This document shows, one piece after another, positions 19,178 to 28,556 of a stretch of 64,000 bases of DNA (the stretch's first letter is position 1; each line of letters begins with the position of its first letter). The stretch is taken from positions 62,001-126,000 of the forward strand of contig MAAS01000004.1 of the NCBI GenBank assembly GCA_002162755.1. The letters are read 5' to 3'. The notes under the pieces are model-generated. The model had not been told where the DNA came from. It saw only the letters and a list, made by a program, of their open reading frames with translations, and searched no databases. Origin of the DNA: Gammaproteobacteria bacterium 50_400_T64 (GTDB lineage Bacteria; Pseudomonadota; Gammaproteobacteria; Pseudomonadales; Porticoccaceae). Made by a program: the position numbers and the translations under genes.

Positions 19178-20315
19178 TAAGGAACACCTGTTTAATAAAT
19201 TTAGGCAGTAGGAATGAATCCCTCACCTTAGCTTGCGCTCTCAAAGACGAGTTCAAATAGAATTGGTGATTTGCTAGTACATGAATAATTTTTTTAGCTA
19301 GTGACTCCGACGTAGGGTCTACGAATAATATTTCACGTTCATCAGAAAAAATTGACGGCAAAGATCCAACCGGAGTTGTGATAACGATATTTTGTGCAGC
19401 AATTGCCTCAAGAACAACCCTTGGCGACCCCTCAGAAGAGGACATAAATAAAAACATATCAGAATTATTATACAAACATTGCAAAATCGCCTTATCATCT
19501 ATATGCCCATGAAATGTCACTTTAGAGCATAAACCCAAATCAGAAACCATTTGTTGCAACCGCGATTCACTAACACCTGAACCGACAATATCTAAATGAT
19601 AATCAATACCACTTTCTTCCAAATAAGGCAGGCAGCTCACGATTTTTTCAACCCCCTTAGCTGGCCTTAAATAACCAACATAAAGCAACCTTATTGCGCG
19701 GCAATCACTATATTCTGGCTTTTCTTCAAGTATATTATCGATAGTAATCGTGGAAGAAATAACAACTGTAGACTTTATTTTATACTTCATTAACACCTTA
19801 TGAATCGGACTACCATTCACATAGACATTACAAAATTTTGCGGCAAGTAACGTCATGAGGTATTCAGGGAGATATAAAACCAATTTACATATCTTTGTCC
19901 AGATAGGGAGTGTTGAATGCCAAGTAGCATGAACTGAACTCCCAACAAAATGCATCGTTACATTCCTACATCTCAAAAACCAGGGCATCCAGCACAACGG
20001 ATCAGGGACACGAGCATAAAAATTATCACATTCGCCCTTCACTTTAAGAATTGCACGTATAATTTTATATATATTCCTAACCCCACCCAAATATGTTTCG
20101 AAATAAGGAAGTGCAATCACATTTATATTAACAGGCTCTATCTTTACTTGGCTTAAAGGAATGCTTGTTACATTTTTAACCGGAACAATGAGCCATACCT
20201 TACGACAATATTTCGTGATTTCTTTAATATAATGATAATGAGTTTGGCTCGTATAATATGATTTACCATCATACGAAAATGACCAGGCAGAAAGAATAGC
20301 AATGTCATCCTGCAT
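19167..20315 (-). CDS. Family 4 glycosyltransferase
   Basis: 382 residues from ATG 20315, preceded by GAGGGG (an upstream start at 20327 is possible). GT-B fold: the C-terminal donor domain begins near RLLYVGYLRPAKGVEKI (about residue 190) and includes VTFHGHIDDKAILQCLYNNS, then the SSSEGSPRVVLEAIAAQ motif (E-x7-E catalytic region of GT4). The gene lies between the polymerase and acetyltransferase genes. Substrate unknown; role in repeat-unit assembly is inferred from context. Confidence 0.9.
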   Translation of the reverse strand: MQDDIAILSAWSFSYDGKSYYTSQTHYHYIKEITKYCRKVWLIVPVKNVTSIPLSQVKIEPVNINVIALPYFETYLGGVRNIYKIIRAILKVKGECDNFYARVPDPLCWMPWFLRCRNVTMHFVGSSVHATWHSTLPIWTKICKLVLYLPEYLMTLLAAKFCNVYVNGSPIHKVLMKYKIKSTVVISSTITIDNILEEKPEYSDCRAIRLLYVGYLRPAKGVEKIVSCLPYLEESGIDYHLDIVGSGVSESRLQQMVSDLGLCSKVTFHGHIDDKAILQCLYNNSDMFLFMSSSEGSPRVVLEAIAAQNIVITTPVGSLPSIFSDEREILFVDPTSESLAKKIIHVLANHQFYLNSSLRAQAKVRDSFLLPKFIKQVFLNDA

Positions 20316-21525
20316 AATTCCCCTCACTTTTCCTATTTATACAGACCAACAATAAAAAAGGCACGTAAATTATGAGCGTATTACTTGCATTAATAAATAA
20401 CAGATATAACAATGAAGCAATTAATGCCTGCTGAATTCCTATTTCAAATGTGCACTGCGGTTTATACATTAAACTCTGCCTAAACATAATCAAAATATAG
20501 CTAACAAAGGGGATAAAACCAACAAGCCCCACCTCCGCCAGAACCTGCATATAGCTATTATGGGTTGCACCGCCGACGTAATGAGGGAAGTTATTAATGC
20601 CAATTCCAAATAAAGGGTTTTCCATAAAATAATCAAGGGACCTGGATAAATAATATTTCCTTAAATTCGTCGAATAACTTTGATCACCCCCCTCCAAAAA
20701 CCAATTAATATTTTCTAGCATGTTTTCTCGAAACCCTTCCTGAGACAACAATACCAACAACCCTATAACAAACATCAACACAACAAAAAAGCCAACGTTA
20801 AGGAGGTGCCTTTTATTCCTTAGCCGCCCAGCCTTGGACCAAGCAAGTACAAACATTAATATACTCGATACAGAAAAAATCAACATTGACGCTTTTGAAA
20901 AAACCAACAGAAGGGAAATTACGTGAATTAAAAATGCAATAAGATAAATTGACACAACCTTATCCTGCCCAACCCACAGCCAAAACACCATCGATGTCGT
21001 CACAATCAAGTACAAAGACAACTGATTTTTCCCCACTTCAGATGCCTCCGTAAGAACAGGAGAAATATAAAAAACATTAAACACAAAGATATATTTGTAT
21101 AGGATTACGCACATCAAACAAGATGACGTTACCGAAACAACCTTTACTACCCCTTCAATTATCCGGGCATCCAGCCCATTAAAGCTCTTCAAATAAGCCC
21201 AAAATACAAAAACAAACAAAAGTTTTGATATATAACTAAAACCAGAATTAATGTTTACACTTAAAAAAACAGAGCAAATACAAACAAAGGTATACAAAAA
21301 AAACATAAGGATGAAATTTCTTTCCAATTTAGTTATAGAACAATCAACCCTACAACCAAACCTCATTAAATTTATAGCTAGAAACAAAGCAATAAAAAAA
21401 TTAAACATCGGTATCTTTAAGACACCAAAGTCTACCCGAAGAAACTCCGTGCCAAGTAGCGAAAAGAACAAGAATGGGAAATACAGCAAGAACCTTGAAA
21501 TCCTACTCACTTTTCGATTCTTCAA
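20305..21525 (-). CDS. Wzy-like O-antigen/EPS polymerase (O-antigen ligase family)
   Basis: 406 residues, about ten to twelve membrane helices and a long periplasmic loop. The conserved Wzy_C/O-ligase stretch is in the loop and after it: MENPLFGIGINNFPHYVGG, ATHNSYMQVLAEVGLVGFI (N-x-x-L/M-x-x-x-x-E-x-G). These proteins join lipid-linked repeat units in the periplasm. A sequence of this class cannot by itself separate polymerase from ligase; the position between flippase and glycosyltransferases favours polymerase. Very AT-rich. Confidence 0.85.
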   Translation of the reverse strand: MKNRKVSRISRFLLYFPFLFFSLLGTEFLRVDFGVLKIPMFNFFIALFLAINLMRFGCRVDCSITKLERNFILMFFLYTFVCICSVFLSVNINSGFSYISKLLFVFVFWAYLKSFNGLDARIIEGVVKVVSVTSSCLMCVILYKYIFVFNVFYISPVLTEASEVGKNQLSLYLIVTTSMVFWLWVGQDKVVSIYLIAFLIHVISLLLVFSKASMLIFSVSSILMFVLAWSKAGRLRNKRHLLNVGFFVVLMFVIGLLVLLSQEGFRENMLENINWFLEGGDQSYSTNLRKYYLSRSLDYFMENPLFGIGINNFPHYVGGATHNSYMQVLAEVGLVGFIPFVSYILIMFRQSLMYKPQCTFEIGIQQALIASLLYLLFINASNTLIIYVPFLLLVCINRKSEGNYAG

Positions 21526-22753
21526 GCAATGAAAAAATTCTCATATAACCAAAAAAGTCCCTATCACTGGTAAACATAATCATGACAAATCCGCATACCA
21601 AGTATGCAACCAAAGAAGCTATTGCCGCCCCATTGAAGCCATAGCTTGGGATAAGAATTATATTCAAGACTACATTTATAACCAACGAAATAAATAACGA
21701 TACAAAGATAGCTTTCCAGTTATTATGTGCTGCAAAATATCTACCCAGTAGCTTATAGACAGTGATCCCGTGACTTCCAATCAACAAATACAAAACCGGA
21801 AGATAAGCTCCCACATACTCCATCCCAAACACAACCCTTAGCAAGATTTTACCAAACAAACAAAACATCACAATCCCAGCGATATTTATTACAAATGAAT
21901 AACTGGATAACAACTTCACCAACAAGGTGCTATCTTTTTTATCTTTTACTATTTTTGGAAACACAACCAAACCCATCGAATCACTTACAAGCCACGCAAG
22001 CTTGACGATTGTACCTGCAACCAAGTATATGGCCACATCTATACTATTTGCCATGTATGCCAAGAATGCTATATCGATAGTATATAACCCAGTTGCCATA
22101 ATATTTGAAGAAACACCTTTAACACCAAACGAGATATACCTACTATTTAAAATGATTACCTTTGGCTTGCTTACCCAGTGTTTTCCTAGCCTCAACTCAA
22201 CACACATAATTATTATAAGAATGACAATAACAGCGAGATTTAAGAGCAATAAACTCTCAACTGCAACTTCCTCCCAAACATAAAAATAGGGCAAAGCCAT
22301 CAAACAAATCAAACTCATTCCAGGCAATATGAAATTATAAAATCCATATATAATAAACTTTTCATTCTGATTATGAACGGCCATCAACAGATTAAAGATC
22401 ATCTGAAAAAAAACCCATAAAATAAAATATTGCCACAAAATATTATTCTTAAAAAAAACAAGCAACCCAATATAGAAAATTGCCAGAATTCCCACATAAA
22501 TCAGAATCGATGACAAGATCAAATCCACATGCTTATATTTTTTATTTTCATATGAATATATATAAGCTAACGGCAACCCAATCCCAAAAACCAATGACGC
22601 GTAATTCGCATAATTAGTTATAGCTCCATATTCCCCAAAAACACTTATTGGCAAGTTATTTGTCAGTAGAACGGTTGTCAATAAGGCAACGCCCGCACCC
22701 AGAATTCTAAACAACAGCAACCAACTACTATTTGTCAATATTGCACCGATCAC
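21503..22753 (-). CDS. Wzx-like oligosaccharide flippase (MATE/MOP superfamily)
   Basis: 416 residues and about 12 membrane helices. The N-terminus has the pattern of PST-type flippases: a first helix LLFRILGAGVALLTTVLLTN followed by SVFGEYGAITNYANYAS. The final segment has the GFNGAAIASLVAYLVCG motif. It would flip undecaprenyl-linked repeat units to the periplasm for the polymerase. Its end overlaps the polymerase start by 23 bases, and its start abuts the acyltransferase gene. Confidence 0.9.
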   Translation of the reverse strand: MIGAILTNSSWLLLFRILGAGVALLTTVLLTNNLPISVFGEYGAITNYANYASLVFGIGLPLAYIYSYENKKYKHVDLILSSILIYVGILAIFYIGLLVFFKNNILWQYFILWVFFQMIFNLLMAVHNQNEKFIIYGFYNFILPGMSLICLMALPYFYVWEEVAVESLLLLNLAVIVILIIIMCVELRLGKHWVSKPKVIILNSRYISFGVKGVSSNIMATGLYTIDIAFLAYMANSIDVAIYLVAGTIVKLAWLVSDSMGLVVFPKIVKDKKDSTLLVKLLSSYSFVINIAGIVMFCLFGKILLRVVFGMEYVGAYLPVLYLLIGSHGITVYKLLGRYFAAHNNWKAIFVSLFISLVINVVLNIILIPSYGFNGAAIASLVAYLVCGFVMIMFTSDRDFFGYMRIFSLLEESKSE

Positions 22754-23328
22754 TATCTTTTGACTTCTCTTACAATTTTTCCCGGGTTGCCAACAACGAT
22801 ATTATTTGCAGGTATGTCTTTCGTAACAACAGTGTTGGCACCTACAATTGAATTATCACCAATTACAACGCCCTTGTTGATTCGCGCAAACTGACCTATC
22901 CATACGTTTTCGCCTATTTTTATCGGCTTAGATTCCGAGTGCTTCCAAAGCCAACCACCCCCTCCCCAGCCCTCAGCCACCATTTTTTTTCGTGCGCTTA
23001 AAGAAATTGGATGATTATTATTATCCATGATAGTTACGTTGTTACTAATAATTGTTCCTGCACCAATTGATATGCAATTAACAGCACCAATAATTGTCTC
23101 CCCGCGGATGTTGACCTTATCAGAAAGAGTGATTTTACCGCCGTTCTGTGAAATAACCCTACCCAACATCATCACGTCATCGCCAATAAAAACATCATTC
23201 TTTCTTGATCCATCCTGCAGTTGAATATCACTTGTTCGACCAAATAAAGCTCTCTTACCAACCCTGACTTTCTTTGAAAACCTATGATTATTATATTGGC
23301 TAATTAATTTTCTGATTATTTTCTTCAT
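22753..23328 (-). CDS. Hexapeptide-repeat acyltransferase
   Basis: 191 residues from ATG 23328, with GAAGG upstream (a start at 23355 would add nine residues). Left-handed beta-helix repeats run from about residue 60: VFIGDDVMMLGRVISQNGGK, INIGAGTIISNN-type turns, the catalytic-histidine region NVTIMDNNNHPIS, then IGENVWIGQFARINKGVVIG and IVGANTVVTKDIPANNIVVG. It is a second sugar O- or N-acyltransferase of the locus, and the first gene of the AT-rich segment on the minus strand. Confidence 0.9.
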   Translation of the reverse strand: MKKIIRKLISQYNNHRFSKKVRVGKRALFGRTSDIQLQDGSRKNDVFIGDDVMMLGRVISQNGGKITLSDKVNIRGETIIGAVNCISIGAGTIISNNVTIMDNNNHPISLSARKKMVAEGWGGGGWLWKHSESKPIKIGENVWIGQFARINKGVVIGDNSIVGANTVVTKDIPANNIVVGNPGKIVREVKR

Positions 23329-23458
23329 CAATATACAGCCTTCATTATTTAACAAACTAATAAAGATTTCGTCACCTATGCAAACGAAGCCATCCCATAA
23401 AAGAGCACAGCACTTATAGCTATAAAAAACTATAACCTATAAACCTTGAGTTTATCGA

Positions 23459-25777
23459 TTACGACTTGTAGTCGTACTGATAAACATACTTACCACCATA
23501 AGCATAACGCCCACTATTCATATCCACATCATTAAAGACAATGCCCTTCACCTCAACACCCGCTTGTTGTAACTGTTTATTCGTTTGCTCTAGCTCGCGC
23601 AAAGTATGGAAGTTTGCTTTAACAACCAATAAGGTCGTGCCTACATTTTTACCAATAATGGATGCATCTGTCACCGCCAACACTGGCGGGCTGTCAACAA
23701 TGATGTAGTCATATACCGCTGCTAATGCGTCTAATAGTTGCTTGAAGGATTCATGCAATAATAATTCTGCCGGGTTTGCCGGTAGTGTACCGGTGGTAAT
23801 AAAATCGAGCCCACTAATACTACTACTGCGCACATAGCTTTTCGCATTAAACTCTTCGCCTGTTGTCGCGGTGGCAATAAATTCTGCCAGGCCCTCGCCA
23901 CGCTCTTCACCAAAATAGCGGTGCATATAGCCACGACGAAGGTCGGCGTCAATCAAGAGTATTTTTTGCCCGCTGCTCGCCATTACTGCCGCGAGGTTAA
24001 CGGAGGTAAAAGACTTGCCCACTTTGGGGCTAGCCCCTGCCACCATAATAATATTATTACTGGCCTGCTTAAGGGTGAAATGTAAGGTGGTGCGCAAACT
24101 GCGGAAGCTCTCTACGGCCAGGTCGTTTGTTTGTTCCGCACATAGCACACCAATGCCTGCGCCCTTTTTCTGGCTGCGCTTTGTCATCACATTTTGCGCT
24201 TTACTGTGCATTATGCTGGCATAAACCGGCAGGCCAAGCTGGCGCTCAAGCAGGTCGGGGTCATTAATACCGCCACGCAAGGCATTAAGAACCAGAGCTA
24301 GTGCCATGGCAAAAAAGAGCGACAGTATTAAGGCCAATACAACAATTAAACTTTTCTTGGGTTTTATGGGGCGCTCAGGCACCAGGGCATAATCAATCAC
24401 CCGCACATTGCCGACGGTGCCAGCCTTTACGACCCGCAGCTCCTGGGCGATGTTAAGTAGTTTGGTATATAGCACGGTGTTAACTTCAACATCGCGGGCC
24501 AGGCGCAGTATGTCGCGCTGGGTTTCGGGCAAGCGTTCGGCCTGTGCTTCTAAGCCTTTACCGTGGGCAGCCAGCAAGTTAATTTTTTCGTCAAGGGCTT
24601 TAATGACGGGGTGAGCTGGTTTAAAGCGGTTGCGCAGCTCGTCTCTTTGTTGCTGTAGATCTAGCAACCCTTCTTCGACTTGTACCAGGCCCGCGAGTAC
24701 CGCCTGCGTTTCAATCCCCAGGTCGATAGAGCTGTGCTGTGTACGGTAAAGGTTATAGGCATTCTCTGCGGCATCAACCCGCTGTTTCAAAGGCGGTAAT
24801 TGCTTTTCAAGAAAGCTTAATGACAGTTCCGCCTCGGCCGAGTTGCGCGCCACATTTTGCGCCACATATACATCGGCAATTTTATTTAACAGGCTGGTAA
24901 TACTCGTCTTGTCGGCACCACGGTAACTGACACTGAGCATGCCCGATTTTTTGCCTTTTTCTGATACTGACAAATTTGCGAGTACGCTTTCTACAGCCGT
25001 CATCGGCGAAAGCCGCATTACAGTAAAGTGGCCGCCTTCACGCGCTTTTAAACGGGTGACAAATAATTTAATACTGGCAGCCCCGCCCTGTGGGTCGTCA
25101 CCGGCTAAATACGCATAATCACTTAAGGTGGCCTCCGCTACCTTACCGACTTCGCCACTGAGTAATGTTTTATCATTTTCACCCAACAAGGTGTAATGAC
25201 CCTGTTTACCCGCCACCAGGCGCAGGGTTTCACCCAGTAATGGCGCAGGTACTTCCAGTAATTCGACAACGATTTGCTCACCACCCCAGGCATATTGGCC
25301 CTGGGCAAACCAGGGTTTGGCCACACCTTCACGGGCACCACTAAAACGGCGCGCTATGGCACGACCGAAAAAGGGGAAGTAGCGGGGTTGGGCAATAATA
25401 TTTTCGCCCAGTTGTTCCAGTGCCGGGCGTAGCACCATACGTGAGCGCAATAACTGAAGTTCAGCTTCTATGGCGGCATCACTTTCAAGCAGGCCGGCGA
25501 CATCTTCTAGCCCAGCCAGCGCACTGGATTGTGCATCTTCAACCTGAATTAAAGCATTGGCCTGGTAAACGGGTGTCACCAGTAAGGCGTAAGTCACGCC
25601 CAGCAACAGGCCGAATAGTGTTATGGCGACAATTAACCATTTATAGGCCAGCAAAGCACTGAGGTATTCCAGCAGGTCAATTTCATCGCCGTGGTCAGTG
25701 CTGGCAAGCATTTGGTTACTAGAGGGCAGCTGCGTGCCATTTGGCAGAGTGTCTTGTCGGCCTGATGCGTCGTTCAT
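23459..25777 (-). CDS. Wzc-like polysaccharide co-polymerase / tyrosine autokinase
   Basis: 772 residues from ATG 25777, which follows AAAGGGAA (an in-frame start at 25795 is less likely). It sets chain length and controls export through cycles of tyrosine phosphorylation. Domains in order: Wzz domain with first membrane helix (about residues 45-75), long periplasmic coiled coil (about 320-440), second helix (about 485-505, LIVVLALILSLFFAMALAL), then the BY-kinase with Walker A GASPKVGKSFTS, Walker A' ILLIDADLRRG and YDYIIVDSPPVLAVTD. The C-terminal tyrosine cluster YAYGGKYVYQYDYKS is the autophosphorylation tail. GC content is higher than in the genes downstream. Confidence 0.95.
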   Translation of the reverse strand: MNDASGRQDTLPNGTQLPSSNQMLASTDHGDEIDLLEYLSALLAYKWLIVAITLFGLLLGVTYALLVTPVYQANALIQVEDAQSSALAGLEDVAGLLESDAAIEAELQLLRSRMVLRPALEQLGENIIAQPRYFPFFGRAIARRFSGAREGVAKPWFAQGQYAWGGEQIVVELLEVPAPLLGETLRLVAGKQGHYTLLGENDKTLLSGEVGKVAEATLSDYAYLAGDDPQGGAASIKLFVTRLKAREGGHFTVMRLSPMTAVESVLANLSVSEKGKKSGMLSVSYRGADKTSITSLLNKIADVYVAQNVARNSAEAELSLSFLEKQLPPLKQRVDAAENAYNLYRTQHSSIDLGIETQAVLAGLVQVEEGLLDLQQQRDELRNRFKPAHPVIKALDEKINLLAAHGKGLEAQAERLPETQRDILRLARDVEVNTVLYTKLLNIAQELRVVKAGTVGNVRVIDYALVPERPIKPKKSLIVVLALILSLFFAMALALVLNALRGGINDPDLLERQLGLPVYASIMHSKAQNVMTKRSQKKGAGIGVLCAEQTNDLAVESFRSLRTTLHFTLKQASNNIIMVAGASPKVGKSFTSVNLAAVMASSGQKILLIDADLRRGYMHRYFGEERGEGLAEFIATATTGEEFNAKSYVRSSSISGLDFITTGTLPANPAELLLHESFKQLLDALAAVYDYIIVDSPPVLAVTDASIIGKNVGTTLLVVKANFHTLRELEQTNKQLQQAGVEVKGIVFNDVDMNSGRYAYGGKYVYQYDYKS

Positions 25778-25887
25778 TAAATTCCCTTTGTACAAATAAA
25801 ACCGTCAAGCAGCTTTGCAGCATTTACGATCGAGCTATTGCATTGAAAATACGATAATTGGCGGGTAAGAACCCGGGTACTTTAGTA

Positions 25888-27069
25888 CTAGCGCCCACCG
25901 CCATTAAACAGAGGATAATTGGTTCTTGAAGCGCTCTCTAGTGTAGACACTGTTTGTGACACGTTGGTGATCACCCGATTCCAGCGCACAATATCAGCCG
26001 CATCAACATAAATAACGTCACGCGGTAACAGCGCAAAGCGGTCGGCCAGTAATAGCGCATCGGGCGTACGGGCGTCGAGATGGAAGATCTCTGCTTTTTC
26101 ACTGCCACCACGCACGACAAATATTTGCCCGGGGTTAGAGGTCAGCTCGTCAACACCACCGGCATCGCTCAAGGCTTCAGCCAAGCTCTTGCGGTGCTTG
26201 TTCATTAAATACGAGCCGGGGGCATTCACTTCACCCAGCACAAAGACTTTATTGAGTTGTCTGTCCCACACATTAACGACGTCGCCAGATTCGAGCATTA
26301 CATTTTGACTACTGTCGCCATTTTCATAAAGGGCGAGAAGGTCAACGCGATACGTTTTGCCTTCACGCGTTAAGGTGATATTGCGGCGGTCGGCTTCGCC
26401 CGCAAAGCCGCCAGAGCGGTTAATCATTTCAAGCATTGTTGGCGCCAGGTCATTGACATTTTTTATGCCCGGCTCATTCACCTCGCCCACCACATAAATG
26501 CGTTGGCTTTTAAAGGCGGCCATACGCACGTCAAGCTTTACGTCTTCAATAAATTTGCCGAGTTTTTCGGTAAGTAATACACGGGCTTCGGCCAGGGTAA
26601 GACCCGCCAAATGAAGCACACCCACATAGGGATAATAAATAGTGCCGTCGTTGGCGATCATGGTGCCGGCCTGCACCGCGCTACGTTCGCTACCGGCAGG
26701 AATGGTGAGTTCGGGATGGTCCCACACGGTAATAGAGATAATATCGGCGGGGCCTAAACGGTAGGTGTAGGCGTCTATCAATTGCTGATTGCTGGTGTCA
26801 GCCTGGCGTCTGGCGCTGGCTTGCTGTTGACTGGCATCTATCGCCTGAATTAATTCAGCATTAATGGTTTTAACGCTGACATTTGCGGGCGGGGTTTCAT
26901 CACCGGGCTTACCCGGCAGCGCGACACTGGATTGCGAACGCATGGCGTAGGTTTGCATGCCCGGCGCAACTGCACAGCCAGTAAGACCGAAGGCCAGCGT
27001 TAAACCCAAGGTTAAACAAGTACCGCTAACCGGCTTCAGTAAAGTACTTAAATGCTGTTTCATGTTCAT
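25888..27069 (-). CDS. Wza-like outer-membrane polysaccharide export lipoprotein
   Basis: 393 residues from ATG 27069 (AAGGGAG about 10 bases upstream). It forms the octameric outer-membrane exit channel. A lipoprotein signal ends in the lipobox LTGC at about residue 32-35. The Poly_export domain begins YRLGPADIISITVWDHPEL. Two SLBB domains follow (IYVVGEVNEPGIKNVND and KVFVLGEVNAPGSYLMN). The C-terminal region has RDVIYVDAADIVRWNRV. It lies 110 bases upstream of wzc in the same direction, and its promoter region is shared with the divergent phosphatase. Confidence 0.95.
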   Translation of the reverse strand: MNMKQHLSTLLKPVSGTCLTLGLTLAFGLTGCAVAPGMQTYAMRSQSSVALPGKPGDETPPANVSVKTINAELIQAIDASQQQASARRQADTSNQQLIDAYTYRLGPADIISITVWDHPELTIPAGSERSAVQAGTMIANDGTIYYPYVGVLHLAGLTLAEARVLLTEKLGKFIEDVKLDVRMAAFKSQRIYVVGEVNEPGIKNVNDLAPTMLEMINRSGGFAGEADRRNITLTREGKTYRVDLLALYENGDSSQNVMLESGDVVNVWDRQLNKVFVLGEVNAPGSYLMNKHRKSLAEALSDAGGVDELTSNPGQIFVVRGGSEKAEIFHLDARTPDALLLADRFALLPRDVIYVDAADIVRWNRVITNVSQTVSTLESASRTNYPLFNGGGR

Positions 27070-27196
27070 TGTTTTTCTACTCCCTTGTTCCAACACCTGC
27101 CATCCATTACGCACAAAAACTCAGCGCGCATCATAGATAAATTGTTGGGGCATTCACACACTTTATTTATGCGCTTCGCCGTGCTGCCCTACCCCA

Positions 27197-27225
27197 CATT
27201 TAACGAAAACCAAAATCGTTAAATG
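27197..27225. promoter_or_regulatory. Perfect 10-bp inverted repeat in the wza/phosphatase promoter region
   Basis: CATTTAACGA (27197-27206) and its exact complement TCGTTAAATG (27216-27225), spaced by nine bases, sit between the divergent wza-like and wzb-like starts. The dyad symmetry and 19-bp centre spacing suit a dimeric regulator. A TATAAT box lies downstream at 27265-27270, before the phosphatase start. Binding protein unknown. Confidence 0.45.
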
Positions 27226-27298
27226 CAAGATCCACAACACACACTCAGCTGCGCTAATAATGGCTATAATCTCTTTAAACTACCGGAGAGTTAGCGCC

Positions 27299-27742
27299 TT
27301 GTTTTCAAATATTCTCATTTGCTGCGTCGGCAATATTTGCCGCAGTCCCATGGCCGAGGCTTTATTCCGCCAACAAGCTGCCACCCAACTGAATGAAAAA
27401 ACCCAGATCCTGTCTGCTGGCACCCAGGGACTCATTGGCCATGCGCCCGACCCCAAAGCCATTGCGTTAATGGCTGAGCACAATCTGGATATTAGTGGGT
27501 ACGGCGGTACAAAGCTAAATACCGAATTGGCGCACTGGGCCCATATCATTTTGGTGATGGAAACGAGTCAAAAGCAGGTTGTCGAACAACGTTACCCAAC
27601 AACCCGGGGCAAGGTTTTTAGATTACTTGAAGACGAAAGGCAAGATATACCCGACCCCTATCGACAAGATATTGAGGCGTTCAAGTCTGCCCTAATCCTA
27701 ATTGAACAAGGGGTAGAACAGTGGGTAGGCAAACTACGCTAA
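27299..27742 (+). CDS. Low-molecular-weight protein-tyrosine phosphatase (Wzb-like)
   Basis: 147 residues from TTG 27299, chosen because CCGGAG lies about 10 bases upstream; the ATG at 27260 would place a TATAAT box inside the gene. The P-loop is ILICCVGNICRSPMAEA (C-x5-R-S near residues 8-15) and the catalytic Asp loop is DIPDPYRQ near residue 117. It would dephosphorylate the tyrosine cluster of the Wzc-like kinase encoded nearby. It is transcribed away from wza-wzc. Confidence 0.92.
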   Translation: MFSNILICCVGNICRSPMAEALFRQQAATQLNEKTQILSAGTQGLIGHAPDPKAIALMAEHNLDISGYGGTKLNTELAHWAHIILVMETSQKQVVEQRYPTTRGKVFRLLEDERQDIPDPYRQDIEAFKSALILIEQGVEQWVGKLR

Positions 27743-27794
27743 GCCAACCTACCCATTACTCAAACGACACGAACAACAATGTAAAACTTGTCGT

Positions 27795-28556
27795 TTAAGC
27801 CTGTGCGTTTTTGTAGCGGCGCATACCCATACCCAACAGACCTAAACCAAACAAGGCGATTGATGTGGGCTCGGGAACACTAGCGCCAGTGATTGTCATG
27901 TCAATATTGAAAAGGCCTAAGATTTGTCCATCGGGCTGAAATGTTGGCGGGCTCATCATCCCATCCAAACCGGCCAATAAAGCGCCAATCGTAGCCGCCG
28001 GATTAAGAAAGCCCGACTCCACGAAATTAATCGTTATGTCATTTCCTAAAATACTGTAGGCAATATCGACAATGTTCGGCATACCTGGAATAGGCATCGT
28101 AAACACGCCGCTGGGGTTGCTAACAACCACGCCATCAAAGGTATAAATTTCATTATCAAAGTCATATACAAACTGCGAACCGGCAATACCTGTAATGGGG
28201 TACGGTCCCTGAGAGATAAACGCATCAGTAAGTGACAGCGGCAAGGACGGCAGCGGGGAAACACCGAATGGTGGCGAAGGATAAGGGCTGCCATCTAGCT
28301 TGGTTAAATCCAGACTGCCGTCAGCAGTCCAGCTTAATGGTGTGCCAGTAGGCGGGATATTAAAAGTAGCCGACCCCACCACATCTGTCATTGTCAAGGT
28401 GTAAGTATAAGGATTAGCATCGACAAAAACCCCAAGGCCCGACATTGCAAAGCTACCCGATATATCAACATCACTCACATAGTCTGCCTGAACGCCAAGG
28501 CCAAACGACAACAACGATGCACCTGCTAGTACCGATAATACTTTTTTCAGCTTCAC
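27795..28556 (-). CDS. PEP-CTERM sorting-signal protein
   Basis: 253 residues. An N-terminal signal peptide (MKLKKVLSVLAGASLLSFGL, cleaved near VQA-DY) and a C-terminal sorting tripartite signal: VPEPTSIALFG, a hydrophobic helix LGLLGMGM and a basic end RRYKN. Such tails are cut by exosortase and proteins are then displayed or secreted with extracellular polysaccharide. The body is rich in Pro, Ser, Gly and beta-forming residues with no recognised domain. No exosortase or PEP-CTERM regulator gene is in this window, though the EPS locus next door is the expected partner. Confidence 0.9.
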   Translation of the reverse strand: MKLKKVLSVLAGASLLSFGLGVQADYVSDVDISGSFAMSGLGVFVDANPYTYTLTMTDVVGSATFNIPPTGTPLSWTADGSLDLTKLDGSPYPSPPFGVSPLPSLPLSLTDAFISQGPYPITGIAGSQFVYDFDNEIYTFDGVVVSNPSGVFTMPIPGMPNIVDIAYSILGNDITINFVESGFLNPAATIGALLAGLDGMMSPPTFQPDGQILGLFNIDMTITGASVPEPTSIALFGLGLLGMGMRRYKNAQA

